A stretch of DNA of 64,000 bases, taken from assembly GCF_013284245.2 (NCBI RefSeq), contig NZ_CP085876.1, forward strand, positions 520,501-584,500, read 5' to 3'. The notes beneath the pieces were generated by a model, which was not told where the DNA came from, did no database searches, and was given only the letters and a program-made list of their open reading frames with translations. The stretch's first letter is position 1. Each line of letters starts with the position of its first letter. The position numbers were made by a program, and so were the translations under genes. The stretch is from Brevibacillus sp. DP1.3A. GTDB lineage: Bacteria > Bacillota > Bacilli > Brevibacillales > Brevibacillaceae. Positions 26,685 through 35,392 of the stretch are shown here, one piece after another.

Positions 26685-27554
26685 ATGCGTTTTGACGAAG
26701 CATACTCTGGAAATGTCTTTATCCGTAGTCACGGGAATTACGAAGAAAGCCAAGCGGTTATTTACGGTATGCCGATGGACTGGACAGTGAGCTTCCGTCC
26801 GGGCTCTCGTTTTGGCCCTTCCCGTATTCGTGAGGTTTCCATCGGTCTGGAAGAGTACAGCCCGTACTTGGACAGGCTGTTGGAAGACATCAAATACTTT
26901 GATGCTGGCGATATTCCCCTTCCTTTCGGAAACGTGGAAGGTAGCCTGGATGCGATTCGTACATTCGTGGCAAAAGTATTGGCAGATGGCAAATTCCCAT
27001 TGGGTCTTGGCGGAGAGCACTTGGTTTCCTGGCCAGTATTCCAAGCGGTTTATGAAAAGTACAAGGATATGGTCGTATTCCACTTTGACGCGCATACAGA
27101 CCTGCGTGACAACTACGAGGGATACGAATACTCCCACTCCACTCCGATCAAAAAGGTATGCAACCTGATCGGCGGTAAAAATGTATATTCGTTCGGAATC
27201 CGCAGCGGGATGAAGGACGAGTTTGAGTGGGCAAAAGAAAACATGCATCTGTATAAATACGATGTACTGGAGCCAGTGAAGCAAGTGCTGCCTACCATCG
27301 GCAACCGTCCGATCTACCTGACGATTGACATCGATGTATTGGACCCTGCGCACGCTCCAGGAACAGGTACAACAGAAGCAGGTGGCATCACGTCTCGTGA
27401 GCTGCTCGATACCATCCACTTCATGGCAAACAACGGTGCGAATGTCATCGGTTGTGACTTGGTGGAGGTTGCTCCTGTGTATGACCACAGTGAAATGACG
27501 CAAATCGCGGCGTCCAAATTCGTTCGCGAGCTGCTCTTGAGCTTTGTAAAATAA
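26685..27554 (+). CDS. speB: Agmatinase
   Basis: A 289-residue ureohydrolase that turns agmatine into putrescine, feeding the upstream spermidine synthase. The dimanganese motifs are visible: GGEH at about residue 111, HFDAHTD at about 132-138, and 'TIDIDVLDPAHAPGTGT' at about 213-229. Length is typical. GGGGGAG precedes ATG 26685. The pair speE-speB has the B. subtilis order. Confidence 0.96.
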   Translation: MRFDEAYSGNVFIRSHGNYEESQAVIYGMPMDWTVSFRPGSRFGPSRIREVSIGLEEYSPYLDRLLEDIKYFDAGDIPLPFGNVEGSLDAIRTFVAKVLADGKFPLGLGGEHLVSWPVFQAVYEKYKDMVVFHFDAHTDLRDNYEGYEYSHSTPIKKVCNLIGGKNVYSFGIRSGMKDEFEWAKENMHLYKYDVLEPVKQVLPTIGNRPIYLTIDIDVLDPAHAPGTGTTEAGGITSRELLDTIHFMANNGANVIGCDLVEVAPVYDHSEMTQIAASKFVRELLLSFVK

Positions 27555-27570
27555 GATATCCGCTAAATAA

Positions 27571-27604
27571 GCCCTCGGTTTTGCAAAAAGACCGGGGGCT
27601 TTTC
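27571..27604 (+). terminator. Terminator of the speEB operon
   Basis: A 9-bp stem with one G-T pair (27571-27579/27591-27599) is followed by TTTT. Confidence 0.85.
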
Positions 27605-27646
27605 TTATTGGTGGTAGACGTTCAGTTTGATTAATAAACATTTTTG

Positions 27647-27675
27647 TTTACAAAGTATAAAATTATCAGTACAAT
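27647..27675 (+). promoter_or_regulatory. Promoter of the MFS transporter gene
   Basis: TTTACA (27647-27652) and TACAAT (27670-27675) are separated by 17 bases in an AT-rich patch about 57 bases before the start codon. Confidence 0.6.
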
Positions 27676-27731
27676 CATAATAGTGAGATGATTTAGGTCG
27701 ACGGAGGTTTTCTTACAAAGGAGTTGTTTGC

Positions 27732-28976
27732 ATGAGAGAAGTATTTGCCTACGCACCATTTCGAAAGCTGTTCTTTTCCAATCTATTCTCCGGCTTTGGG
27801 CAAGGCATGACGATGATCGGGATTGCCTGGTTCCTCGTGGAAACGACAGGCTCTGCTCAACTTTTGGGCTCCACCATGTTTACTTCTGCCGTACTAATGT
27901 TTTTCATTGGGCCGTATATCGGGACGCTCATCGATCGTTATTCCCGCAAAAAAATGCTGCTGGTAGAAAACTTGATCGGATTTAGCGTACTTGGCATGCT
28001 TGCGATCTGGGGCTTTTTCGGAGAGTACACCGAATGGATGCTGATTGTTATCTATTTGACGACGACCTTTATGTACCAAATTCATTACCCGACGCAGTCC
28101 GCACTGGTTCAGGAGACATTTGAGCCCAAGCACTACAATAGCATCAACAGTCTGCTCGAGATCGAAGGACAGACTGCATCCGTTCTTGCTGGCGCGTTTG
28201 CGGGGATCTTGCTTAGCTCCTACGGGCTGCATGTGGTGATTATTTTCAATGCGATTACCTACTTGTTCGCCTTTACCTTGCTGTCTAGCATGACGTATAC
28301 CTTCACGCTGGAAAAAGAAGCGAAGCAAAACCAGGGGGTCGGGTGGACGGAGCAGCTGATGGAAAGCTGGCGGTACATCCGGCAAAAGAAAGGATTCCTG
28401 CTGTTTGGGATATCCGCACTCATGCCCTTCATTGCTGTTATGGCGACGAACTTATTGAAGCCTGTTTACATAAGCCAAACGCTGCAGGAGGGTGTCTCGG
28501 TTTATTCGCTAGGAGAGGTAACGTATGCAACGGGTGCCGTGGCAGCAGGTTTACTCGTTGCTATCGTCGTTCGCAAGATGGGGCAGCTGGCAGCCATGAT
28601 CGGCAATACGTTGTTGTTCGCGATTGCCATTGTCGTCATGATAGCTTTACCGTATGGCTGGGCGCTGATTGCGGCGTACACGTTTTACGGGTGGAGTAAC
28701 GCTTCTGTGCGCTTGATTCGGCAATTGCTCTATATGACAGTTGTGCCGAAGCATCAGATGGGGCGGGTTATGAGCTTTTTCAACTCAATCGGCATGATGA
28801 TGCGTTTGATCCTTATCGGTTTGTTTACGGCTATGATCGATTACACGGGGGCAGGAGTCGGGTACTTGGTGTTGGCGGGTCTACTGTTGCTTGCGGCGAT
28901 CGGGATTGCTGCTACCATGAGATACCTGCTGGCGGATGCCAAAGCAGAGGCGGCGGTTGCCACACAGGAGCGATGA
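27732..28976 (+). CDS. MFS transporter
   Basis: A 414-residue major facilitator protein with about 12 predicted membrane helices. The loop 2-3 motif is visible as 'GTLIDRYSRKKML' at about residues 65-77. It resembles the MFS group that includes enterobactin- and macrolide-exporter-like proteins, which lack a clear substrate signature. GGAGTT precedes ATG 27732. It appears to be a single gene with its own promoter; ywiB begins 55 bases after the stop. Substrate unknown. Confidence 0.88.
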   Translation: MREVFAYAPFRKLFFSNLFSGFGQGMTMIGIAWFLVETTGSAQLLGSTMFTSAVLMFFIGPYIGTLIDRYSRKKMLLVENLIGFSVLGMLAIWGFFGEYTEWMLIVIYLTTTFMYQIHYPTQSALVQETFEPKHYNSINSLLEIEGQTASVLAGAFAGILLSSYGLHVVIIFNAITYLFAFTLLSSMTYTFTLEKEAKQNQGVGWTEQLMESWRYIRQKKGFLLFGISALMPFIAVMATNLLKPVYISQTLQEGVSVYSLGEVTYATGAVAAGLLVAIVVRKMGQLAAMIGNTLLFAIAIVVMIALPYGWALIAAYTFYGWSNASVRLIRQLLYMTVVPKHQMGRVMSFFNSIGMMMRLILIGLFTAMIDYTGAGVGYLVLAGLLLLAAIGIAATMRYLLADAKAEAAVATQER

Positions 28977-29031
28977 AGGGTAGAATGTAGGGATAAATGG
29001 GAAGCGAAAGAAAGTGGAGTGTGGAAGCAGC

Positions 29032-29445
29032 ATGCAAGACATACAAGTGAAATTGACGGCACGGCATCATGTCGAAGGAAACTGGGAAGAAACGACCCAC
29101 AGCTACGAAGGCAAGCGCGTACAAAAAGCATCTGCGTGGTATTTGACCTACAAAGAGCAGATGGAAGGCGTAGGCGAAGTAAGCACGACATTGAAGCTGA
29201 CAGATACGTCCATTACGCTGGTTCGTCAGGGCGGGGTTTCAACCAGACAGCAATTCGAAAAAGGAGCCAGCACCCATTCTACCTATCAAAGTCCCTATGG
29301 TCCGTTTGCCATGGAGACGCATACGAACAAGCTGCGAATCCGCTACGAAGCAGAGGTTCCTGTACAGGTAGAAATCGCGTACCAGCTATGGATGAATGAG
29401 CAGTACGCTGGTGAGCATGAGCTGAAAATAGAGCTAGGAAAATAA
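29032..29445 (+). CDS. ywiB: YwiB-family protein (DUF1934)
   Basis: A 137-residue beta-barrel protein of the DUF1934/YwiB family, a lipocalin-like fold. Visible hallmarks are 'VKLTARHH..EGNWEET' at the N-terminus, 'WYLTYKEQMEG' at about residues 35-45, and the C-terminal 'VEIAYQLWMN...GEHELKIEL' strand pair. ATG 29032 is chosen with GGAAG 6 bases upstream; GTG 29014 in frame is an alternative. Function unknown. A terminator follows at once. Confidence 0.82.
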   Translation: MQDIQVKLTARHHVEGNWEETTHSYEGKRVQKASAWYLTYKEQMEGVGEVSTTLKLTDTSITLVRQGGVSTRQQFEKGASTHSTYQSPYGPFAMETHTNKLRIRYEAEVPVQVEIAYQLWMNEQYAGEHELKIELGK

Positions 29446-29446
29446 G

Positions 29447-29471
29447 CCGCCCTTTGCAAGGGCGGTTTTTT
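29447..29471 (+). terminator. Terminator of ywiB
   Basis: CCGCCCTT/AAGGGCGG (29447-29454/29458-29465) with a three-base loop and six T. Confidence 0.92.
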
Positions 29472-29519
29472 GCACGTACAATAGGATTACTTGCGGCTGA
29501 AGTGAAAGGGGGATACAGC

Positions 29520-29912
29520 ATGTTTGTACTCGCAAATGGACTAATAGCCGGTCTGGGTCTTGCTGCTTTTTTGGCGCTCGGAGATGGTTTGTTTGATACC
29601 AATACCTTTCCCGTTTTAATTGATGTCAGCTATGTACCGGGCATGGAGAATCTGCCCTCTATTGTAGAACTATTGATTCATCTGCTGATTAGTGTGATCG
29701 TCGCCTTTTTTCTCATGTACTTTTACCCGCGGGAACGAAAAGCCCGATCGGTACGATACTTGCTGTACTGGATGCTCGGTTTTTCTATCGCGTTTTTCCC
29801 ATTTAGCCTGTTGAGTCAATCTGCGATGAGTTTGACAGCGTTTTTCATCTGGGTATTGGGACATCTATTGTATACCGCAATGCTTGCCATTCAGGTAGGG
29901 CGTAATCGATAA
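29520..29912 (+). CDS. Small integral membrane protein, unknown function
   Basis: A 130-residue protein with about four hydrophobic helices (about residues 5-25, 45-68, 78-98 and 102-124), with an Arg/Lys-rich loop ('YPRERKARSVRY') between the second and third. AAAGGGGG precedes ATG 29520. It lies between ywiB and the sigma-54 regulator. I do not recognise the family. Confidence 0.7.
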   Translation: MFVLANGLIAGLGLAAFLALGDGLFDTNTFPVLIDVSYVPGMENLPSIVELLIHLLISVIVAFFLMYFYPRERKARSVRYLLYWMLGFSIAFFPFSLLSQSAMSLTAFFIWVLGHLLYTAMLAIQVGRNR

Positions 29913-29924
29913 CATTGTAAAAGT

Positions 29925-29938
29925 GCCGAATATTCGGC
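29925..29938. promoter_or_regulatory. Palindrome GCCGAATATTCGGC, likely activator site before the sigma-54 regulator
   Basis: A perfect 14-bp palindrome, part of the pattern TGCCGAA-NN-TTCGGC. The same pattern recurs at 31410-31425 upstream of kamA. Its place just before the regulator gene suggests autoregulation. Confidence 0.65.
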
Positions 29939-29989
29939 GAAGTGATGATTTTTTGGCAGCATGGATGGAAGGAAGGAGTGAAAGCCAGG

Positions 29990-31408
29990 ATGCCGTTGTC
30001 AGATACGGTAGAAATGTTGCAGGCGATCTTGGGTGCTATCGATGAAGGAATTCACGTTGTGGACGCTAATGGCATTACGATTTTCTACAATCACGTCGCA
30101 GCCAAGCTCGATGGGCTGACCTCAGAAGAGGTGTTGGGGAAGCCATTGTTGGAGGTTTTTCCTTCACTTGATCGACAGTCGAGTACCCTGCTTCGTGTCA
30201 TCGATAGTGGCGAATCAATCTACAACCAGACACAGACATATAAGAACTGGAAGGGAATGCGTGTGGAGACAATCAACACGACACTTCCGGTGAGAGTAGG
30301 CAAACGGTTAGTCGGTGCAGTCGAGGTGGCGAAGGATATTGGCAAGCTAAAAGAACTGTCGGAGCGCTTAGTCGATCTTCAGGCCAAGATTAGCAAGCCG
30401 AAACGAACAAAACACTCGGTGGATGAAACGACTTTCCATTTCGAAGATATTTTGACGATGAGTGAAAAAATGAAGCGCCTCAAAGAACGCGCTCGAAAAG
30501 CTGCGCGGACAACTTCTCCCGTTTTGATATACGGCGAAACAGGGACAGGAAAAGAACTGTTTGTCCAATCCATTCACCACGCGTCTGTCCGCAGCAGCAA
30601 GCCGTTTATCGCGCAAAACTGTGCCGCGCTGCCGGCCGCGCTGCTCGAAAGCTTGCTGTTTGGCACGACAAAAGGAAGCTTCACGGGAGCCGATGATCGG
30701 CCAGGGTTATTCGAGCTGGCGGACGGCGGTACTTTATTTCTGGATGAACTGAACAGCATGCCGCTCGATTTACAAGCAAAGCTGCTACGAGTACTCCAAG
30801 ACGGTCAGATTAGACGGATCGGTGGGAGCCAATCGACCAAAGTGGAAGTACGGGTAATCGCCGCAGTCAACGAAGCACCTCAGTCGCTCGTGGAGCGAGG
30901 AGTCATGCGAACCGACCTGTATTACCGGATCAACGTCGTCTCTTTTGAGCTGCCGCCACTACGCGAGCGCAGAGAAGATGTGGATATGCTGATTGATCAT
31001 TTCTTGCAAAAGTTCAACCGGATCTTCGGTATGAATGTGCGTGGAATCAGCAGTGAAGTGGCACGTTTGTTTGCTGCATATGATTGGCCGGGGAACGTAC
31101 GTGAACTGGAACATGTCATAGAAGCAGCCATGAATATGGTGGAGTCGGACATCATTTTGTTGGATCATCTTCCGGCTCATTTGCTGGAACGCTCGCAGTC
31201 TGAGAAAGATGAAGCGCCAATTTCGGCACAACTCCTGTCAAAGGAAGGATTTACGCTGCCCGAGATTTTGCGTGAGGTAGAGGAAAAAGTGATCAAAGAT
31301 GCGATGCAGCAAACAGACGGCAATGTACTTCGTGCTGCCAAGCTCTTGGGCATCCCAAGACAGACACTGCAATACAAGCTCTCGCAGCGGATGATCCCTC
31401 CCTGTTGA
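29990..31408 (+). CDS. Sigma-54-dependent transcriptional activator (PAS-AAA-Fis)
   Basis: A 472-residue enhancer-binding protein. A PAS domain (about residues 5-110, 'GIHVVDANGITIFYN') probably senses a ligand. The AAA+ domain has Walker A GETGTGKE near 185, the sigma-54 contact loop as GSFTGA (a GAFTGA variant) near 235, and 'GGTLFLDELN' as Walker B. The C-terminus is a Fis-type helix-turn-helix ('NVLRAAKLLGIPRQTLQYKL'). Layout is like RocR. ATG 29990 is chosen with the AAGGAAGGAG site upstream; in-frame GTG 29978 or 29942 are possible. The target is almost surely kamA, which follows behind a -24/-12 promoter. Confidence 0.92.
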   Translation: MPLSDTVEMLQAILGAIDEGIHVVDANGITIFYNHVAAKLDGLTSEEVLGKPLLEVFPSLDRQSSTLLRVIDSGESIYNQTQTYKNWKGMRVETINTTLPVRVGKRLVGAVEVAKDIGKLKELSERLVDLQAKISKPKRTKHSVDETTFHFEDILTMSEKMKRLKERARKAARTTSPVLIYGETGTGKELFVQSIHHASVRSSKPFIAQNCAALPAALLESLLFGTTKGSFTGADDRPGLFELADGGTLFLDELNSMPLDLQAKLLRVLQDGQIRRIGGSQSTKVEVRVIAAVNEAPQSLVERGVMRTDLYYRINVVSFELPPLRERREDVDMLIDHFLQKFNRIFGMNVRGISSEVARLFAAYDWPGNVRELEHVIEAAMNMVESDIILLDHLPAHLLERSQSEKDEAPISAQLLSKEGFTLPEILREVEEKVIKDAMQQTDGNVLRAAKLLGIPRQTLQYKLSQRMIPPC

Positions 31409-31409
31409 G

Positions 31410-31425
31410 TGCCGAAAATTCGGCA
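31410..31425. promoter_or_regulatory. Upstream activator site of kamA (TGCCGAA-NN-TTCGGCA)
   Basis: Arms TGCCGAA and TTCGGCA with a two-base centre. It repeats the palindrome at 29925 and lies about 80 bases before the kamA -24 element, the usual distance for a sigma-54 enhancer site. Confidence 0.7.
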
Positions 31426-31500
31426 GACTCGTGAAGGATCAAATGGATAAGAAGCGCTCACGAAACGCTCTATTCCTTATTTTCTAAATCTTTTGATTTG

Positions 31501-31517
31501 TTGGCATGGCACTTGCA
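31501..31517 (+). promoter_or_regulatory. Sigma-54 (-24/-12) promoter of kamA
   Basis: TTGGCATGGCACTTGCA fits the sigma-54 consensus YTGGCAYG-N4-TTGCW throughout. The GG (31503-31504) and GC (31515-31516) elements have the required spacing. It sits 56 bases before the kamA start. Confidence 0.9.
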
Positions 31518-31572
31518 TCTCTTTTTGGTTGAGTGAAACGAAGAGGTTCACCATAAGACGAGAGGAGACGGG

Positions 31573-32937
31573 ATGCACATGACAGTAGCGACAAAACGTG
31601 ATTGGCGTTCGATAGAACTTTGGAAGGATGTCACGGACGAGCAATGGAATGACTGGATGTGGCAGCTTACGCACACCATCAAGACGGTCGATGATTTGAA
31701 GCAGGTAATCAACCTGACACCTGAAGAGGAAGAGGGCGTACGTATTTCTACGCAAACGATTCCACTCAACATCACACCGTACTATGCTCATCTGATGGAT
31801 CCAGACGATCCAAGCGATCCGGTTCGCATGCAGTCTGTACCTTTGTCCTCTGAGATGGTTCGTACAAAATACGACATGGAAGACCCACTCCACGAGGATA
31901 CGGATTCTCCTGTACCTGGTTTGACACATCGTTATCCAGATCGCGTGCTTTTCCTGGTGACGAACCAATGCTCCATGTATTGCCGTTACTGTACGCGCCG
32001 CCGCTTTTCCGGTCAGATCGGCATGGGTGTGCCAAAGAAACAGCTGGATGCCTGTATCGATTACATCCGCTCAAGACCAGAAGTCCGCGATGTACTGCTC
32101 TCCGGTGGAGACGGTCTGTTGATCAATGACCGCGTACTGGAATACATCATCAGCAGCCTGCGTGACATCCCGCATGTTGAAATTATTCGGATCGGTACGC
32201 GTGCACCTGTTGTTTTCCCGCAGCGCATTACCGAAAACCTTTGCAATATCCTGAAAAAATACCATCCGGTTTGGCTCAATACACACTTTAACCATCCAAA
32301 GGAAATTACGCCAGAAGCGAAGCTGGCTTGCGAAATGCTCGCTAATGCTGGTGTTCCGCTCGGCAACCAGGCAGTAATCTTGGCTGGCATTAACGATTGT
32401 GCGAATACGATGAAAAAGCTGGTGCAGGACCTGGTGAAAATTCGCGTTCGCCCGTATTACATCTATCAATGCGACCTGTCGGAGGGAATCGGACACTTCC
32501 GCGCGCCTGTCAGCAAAGGTATCGAAATCATTGAGCACCTGCGCGGCCATACTTCCGGCTATGCAGTTCCGACCTTTGTAGTAGACGCTCCACACGGCGG
32601 AGGCAAAATTCCTGTCAGCCCGAACTACATCATTTCGCAAGCGTCCGATAAAGTTGTCCTGCGCAACTTTGAAGGTGTGATCACCTCGTATCCAGAGCCG
32701 AAGCAATACCATGAGCATGATGAAGAAAACTGCGAATACTGCATGGCTGCAAAAGGCAAAGCAGTTGGTATCGCAGCACTCATGCAAGACGAGGTAGACA
32801 ATCTGGAGCCGACTGATCTGCCGCGCAACAAGCGTATCAAAGCAACCAAGGTCAAATCACTCGCAGATGTGCGGTCGGAGCAAAAGACCAAAAAAGAACA
32901 GGCTACTGCCGAGACGAAGGAAGCCTCAGGAAAATAA
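31573..32937 (+). CDS. kamA: L-lysine 2,3-aminomutase (radical SAM, PLP)
   Basis: A 454-residue enzyme that converts L-lysine to L-beta-lysine using a [4Fe-4S] cluster, SAM and PLP. The cluster motif C133-x3-C137-x2-C140 is in 'CSMYCRYCTRRRFSG'; 'LSGGDGL' near 175 and 'FVVDAPHGGGKIP' near 335 (PLP lysine region) are typical. The C-terminus has an extra 'CEYC' and a Lys/Glu-rich tail. AGGAGA precedes ATG 31573. No beta-lysine acetyltransferase or kamBCDE lysine-fermentation genes are nearby, so the product's fate is unclear. Controlled by the adjacent sigma-54 activator. Confidence 0.95.
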   Translation: MHMTVATKRDWRSIELWKDVTDEQWNDWMWQLTHTIKTVDDLKQVINLTPEEEEGVRISTQTIPLNITPYYAHLMDPDDPSDPVRMQSVPLSSEMVRTKYDMEDPLHEDTDSPVPGLTHRYPDRVLFLVTNQCSMYCRYCTRRRFSGQIGMGVPKKQLDACIDYIRSRPEVRDVLLSGGDGLLINDRVLEYIISSLRDIPHVEIIRIGTRAPVVFPQRITENLCNILKKYHPVWLNTHFNHPKEITPEAKLACEMLANAGVPLGNQAVILAGINDCANTMKKLVQDLVKIRVRPYYIYQCDLSEGIGHFRAPVSKGIEIIEHLRGHTSGYAVPTFVVDAPHGGGKIPVSPNYIISQASDKVVLRNFEGVITSYPEPKQYHEHDEENCEYCMAAKGKAVGIAALMQDEVDNLEPTDLPRNKRIKATKVKSLADVRSEQKTKKEQATAETKEASGK

Positions 32938-32947
32938 GCAGGATCAA

Positions 32948-32980
32948 CAGCTACCCGTATAAAGGTAGCTGTTTTTTTTT
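32948..32980 (+). terminator. Terminator of kamA
   Basis: CAGCTACC/GGTAGCTG (32948-32955/32964-32971) followed by nine T. Confidence 0.93.
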
Positions 32981-33056
32981 CGTAAGAATATTTCCAACTC
33001 TACGAAGAGGATGGATGATTCGCAACTTGTGTGATAAGATCGAGTTATGCCCATTA

Positions 33057-33074
33057 TGAGCGGTCGCTCAGTAT
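33057..33074. promoter_or_regulatory. FadR-like box 1 before fadF
   Basis: TGAGCGGTCGCTCAGTAT has perfect TGAGCG/CGCTCA arms. It aligns with the sites at 33105, 37141 and 41918 on the shared pattern TGAnYRRWYRCTCRnTC. Confidence 0.6.
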
Positions 33075-33104
33075 CGTTTCATTTTTCGAAAAAAATAAAC
33101 AAAC

Positions 33105-33122
33105 TGACTGAATACTCATTCA
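33105..33122. promoter_or_regulatory. FadR-like box 2 before fadF
   Basis: TGACTGAATACTCATTCA differs at one fixed position from the Bacillales FadR consensus I recall (TGAATGAnTAnTCATTCA). It lies 48 bases after box 1 and about 80 bases before the fadF start. Confidence 0.7.
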
Positions 33123-33203
33123 TTTATTTCCATGATTCTGATAAGATAGAAAAAACGATTTCCACGTCCAAAGACAAACTCGCAATAGAGGGGAGTAGAA
33201 AAC

Positions 33204-35279
33204 ATGCTGGCACTCATTAATTTGATCGCCTTTTTCCTGGTTCTCGCTTACGGGCTATATTTAGCCGGGCATGTCGTGTACAGCAGATACTTGTTCATCA
33301 AGCTGGGGAAAAAGCCAGATGTGAAAAATGACTTTGGGGCACGCATCAATCTGATGCTGGACAACGTCATTTTCCACAAGAAGCTGCTGAAGGACAAAAA
33401 GAGCGGCGTGATGCACGTCGTGATGTTTTACGGCTTCATCACCCTGCAATTCGGAGCCATCGAGCTGATTATCAAAGGGCTTTCGAAAGGCTACGAGCTT
33501 CCTTTTGGTAGCGCTCACAAGTACTTCTCTGTCATGCAGGAGATCACGACGTTTCTCATCTTGGCTGCGGTCGGCTACGCTTTTTACCGCCGCTATATCG
33601 AAAAGCTCAAGCGTCTGAAGCGCGGCTTCAAATCAGGGCTCGTCCTCTTGCTGATTTCCTCCCTGATGGCGACCGTGTTGCTCTCGCTCGCTTTTGAACA
33701 AATTTGGTTCGGACATGAGCTATCGGCGTTCGCTCCGATCTCATCTGTTTTCGCGATCGTCTTCTCTGCGATTGGGGTAGGGCCAACGGGTGCAGCGGTA
33801 GGTTTTTACATTTTCTGGTGGTTGCATCTAATCATCTTGCTCAGCTTTGCGGTGTATGTGCCGCAGTCCAAGCACGCGCATTTGCTGTTTGCGCCTGTCA
33901 ACGTGTGGTTCAAGAAGCTGGACCCGCCAGGCAAGCTGACCAGCATTAACTTCGAGGACGAGACACAGGAAGAATTCGGTGTCGGCAAGATTGAGGATTT
34001 TACACAAACGCAGCTCATCGACCTGTACGCTTGTGTGGAGTGCGGTCGCTGCACGAATATGTGCCCGGCTTCTGGAACGGGAAAAATGCTCTCCCCGATG
34101 GATTTGATTACGAAAATGCGCGACCATCTGACCGAAAAAGGTGCGTCGGTGACATCGCGTACGCCATGGATGCCGAGCTTCGCTTTTTCGCAGACGACTG
34201 CCAACCAGATTGCGATCCAAGCATCTGAAGTAGCGGCGACAGCGGAAGGAGCAACTGCGGTTTATGAGAAAAGCTTGATCGGCGATGTCATTACCGAGCA
34301 GGAGCTGTGGGCTTGTACGACCTGTCGCAACTGTGAAGACCAATGTCCGGTAATGAACGAGCACGTAGATAAAATCATCGATATGCGCCGCTACCTGGTC
34401 ATGACTGAAGGCAGTATGCCAGCAGAAGCGCAGCGCGCCTTGAACAACATCGAACGTCAGGGTAACCCGTGGGGAATCAACCGTAAAGACCGGACGAAAT
34501 GGATTGAAGGTCTGAACGGTGAGTACGAGGTTCCAACTGTGAAGCAGGTCGAGGAATTTGAGTACTTGTTCTGGGTAGGCTCGATGGGATCATTTGACTT
34601 GCGTAGCCAAAAAATTTCGCAGGCATTTGTGAAGCTCATGCACGAAGCAGGTGTGAAGTTCGCCATTTTAGGCAACGAGGAAAAGAACTCTGGTGATACG
34701 GCTCGCCGCATTGGGAACGAGTTTTTGTTCCAGCAGCTCGCCCAAGAAAATATCGCCTTGTTTGAAGCGTATGAAGTCAAAAAAATCGTCACCTGCGACC
34801 CGCATGCGTTCAATACGTTTAAGAACGAATATCCGGAGTTTGGGTTGAATGCAGAGGTGTACCACCACTCCGAGCTGTTGGCGGAGTGGGTGAAGGAAGG
34901 CAAATTGAAGCCAACCAAGGAAGTCAAGGAGCGCATCACCTACCACGATTCCTGCTACTTGGGCCGCTACAACGAAATTTACGACAAGCCACGCGTGATC
35001 CTCGAAGCCATTCCTGGCGTAGAGGTAGTTGAAATGAAGCGCAGCGGCTGCGACAGTATGTGTTGCGGAGCGGGCGGCGGCTTGATGTGGATGGAGGAAC
35101 ATGAGGGCTCTCGTGTCAACGTTACGCGTACGGAGCAAGCTCTGGAGGTCAAGCCGACGGAAATCGCGAGTGCATGCCCATACTGCCTGACGATGATGAA
35201 CGATGGAATCAAGACCAAAGAGCAGGAAGATCACGTCAAAACACGCGACGTCGCGGAAATTCTCGCAGACGCCATCTAG
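33204..35279 (+). CDS. fadF: FadF-like membrane iron-sulfur oxidoreductase
   Basis: A 691-residue protein with about five to six membrane helices in the first 230 residues (NarI-like), then two ferredoxin-type clusters ('CVECGRCTNMCP' near 278 and 'CTTCRNCEDQCP' near 372), and a C-terminal heterodisulfide-reductase CCG domain ('HDSCYLGRYN' near 582, 'MCCGAGGGLMW' near 620). This is the B. subtilis FadF/YwjF architecture, thought to carry electrons from acyl-CoA dehydrogenases/ETF to the membrane. AGGGGAG precedes ATG 33204. Two FadR-like boxes upstream tie it to fatty acid degradation. Confidence 0.92.
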   Translation: MLALINLIAFFLVLAYGLYLAGHVVYSRYLFIKLGKKPDVKNDFGARINLMLDNVIFHKKLLKDKKSGVMHVVMFYGFITLQFGAIELIIKGLSKGYELPFGSAHKYFSVMQEITTFLILAAVGYAFYRRYIEKLKRLKRGFKSGLVLLLISSLMATVLLSLAFEQIWFGHELSAFAPISSVFAIVFSAIGVGPTGAAVGFYIFWWLHLIILLSFAVYVPQSKHAHLLFAPVNVWFKKLDPPGKLTSINFEDETQEEFGVGKIEDFTQTQLIDLYACVECGRCTNMCPASGTGKMLSPMDLITKMRDHLTEKGASVTSRTPWMPSFAFSQTTANQIAIQASEVAATAEGATAVYEKSLIGDVITEQELWACTTCRNCEDQCPVMNEHVDKIIDMRRYLVMTEGSMPAEAQRALNNIERQGNPWGINRKDRTKWIEGLNGEYEVPTVKQVEEFEYLFWVGSMGSFDLRSQKISQAFVKLMHEAGVKFAILGNEEKNSGDTARRIGNEFLFQQLAQENIALFEAYEVKKIVTCDPHAFNTFKNEYPEFGLNAEVYHHSELLAEWVKEGKLKPTKEVKERITYHDSCYLGRYNEIYDKPRVILEAIPGVEVVEMKRSGCDSMCCGAGGGLMWMEEHEGSRVNVTRTEQALEVKPTEIASACPYCLTMMNDGIKTKEQEDHVKTRDVAEILADAI

Positions 35280-35288
35280 GTTCATACC

Positions 35289-35338
35289 ATGCGCAAGTCT
35301 CATGCTGATCAAGCGACGAGGCTTGCGCATTTTTTTTT
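35289..35338 (+). terminator. Terminator of fadF
   Basis: ATGCGCAAG/CTTGCGCAT (35289-35297/35322-35330), a 24-base loop, and eight T. Confidence 0.88.
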
Positions 35339-35392
35339 GCAAAAAAACTGTAAGATAGAGGAGCCAGCTGAATCTAAAGGAGTGGGAAGGGA

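Noticed and set aside
26634-27641. Minus-strand open frame of 335 codons opposite speB
   Set aside because: It overlaps the full agmatinase gene and its terminator; shadow frame.
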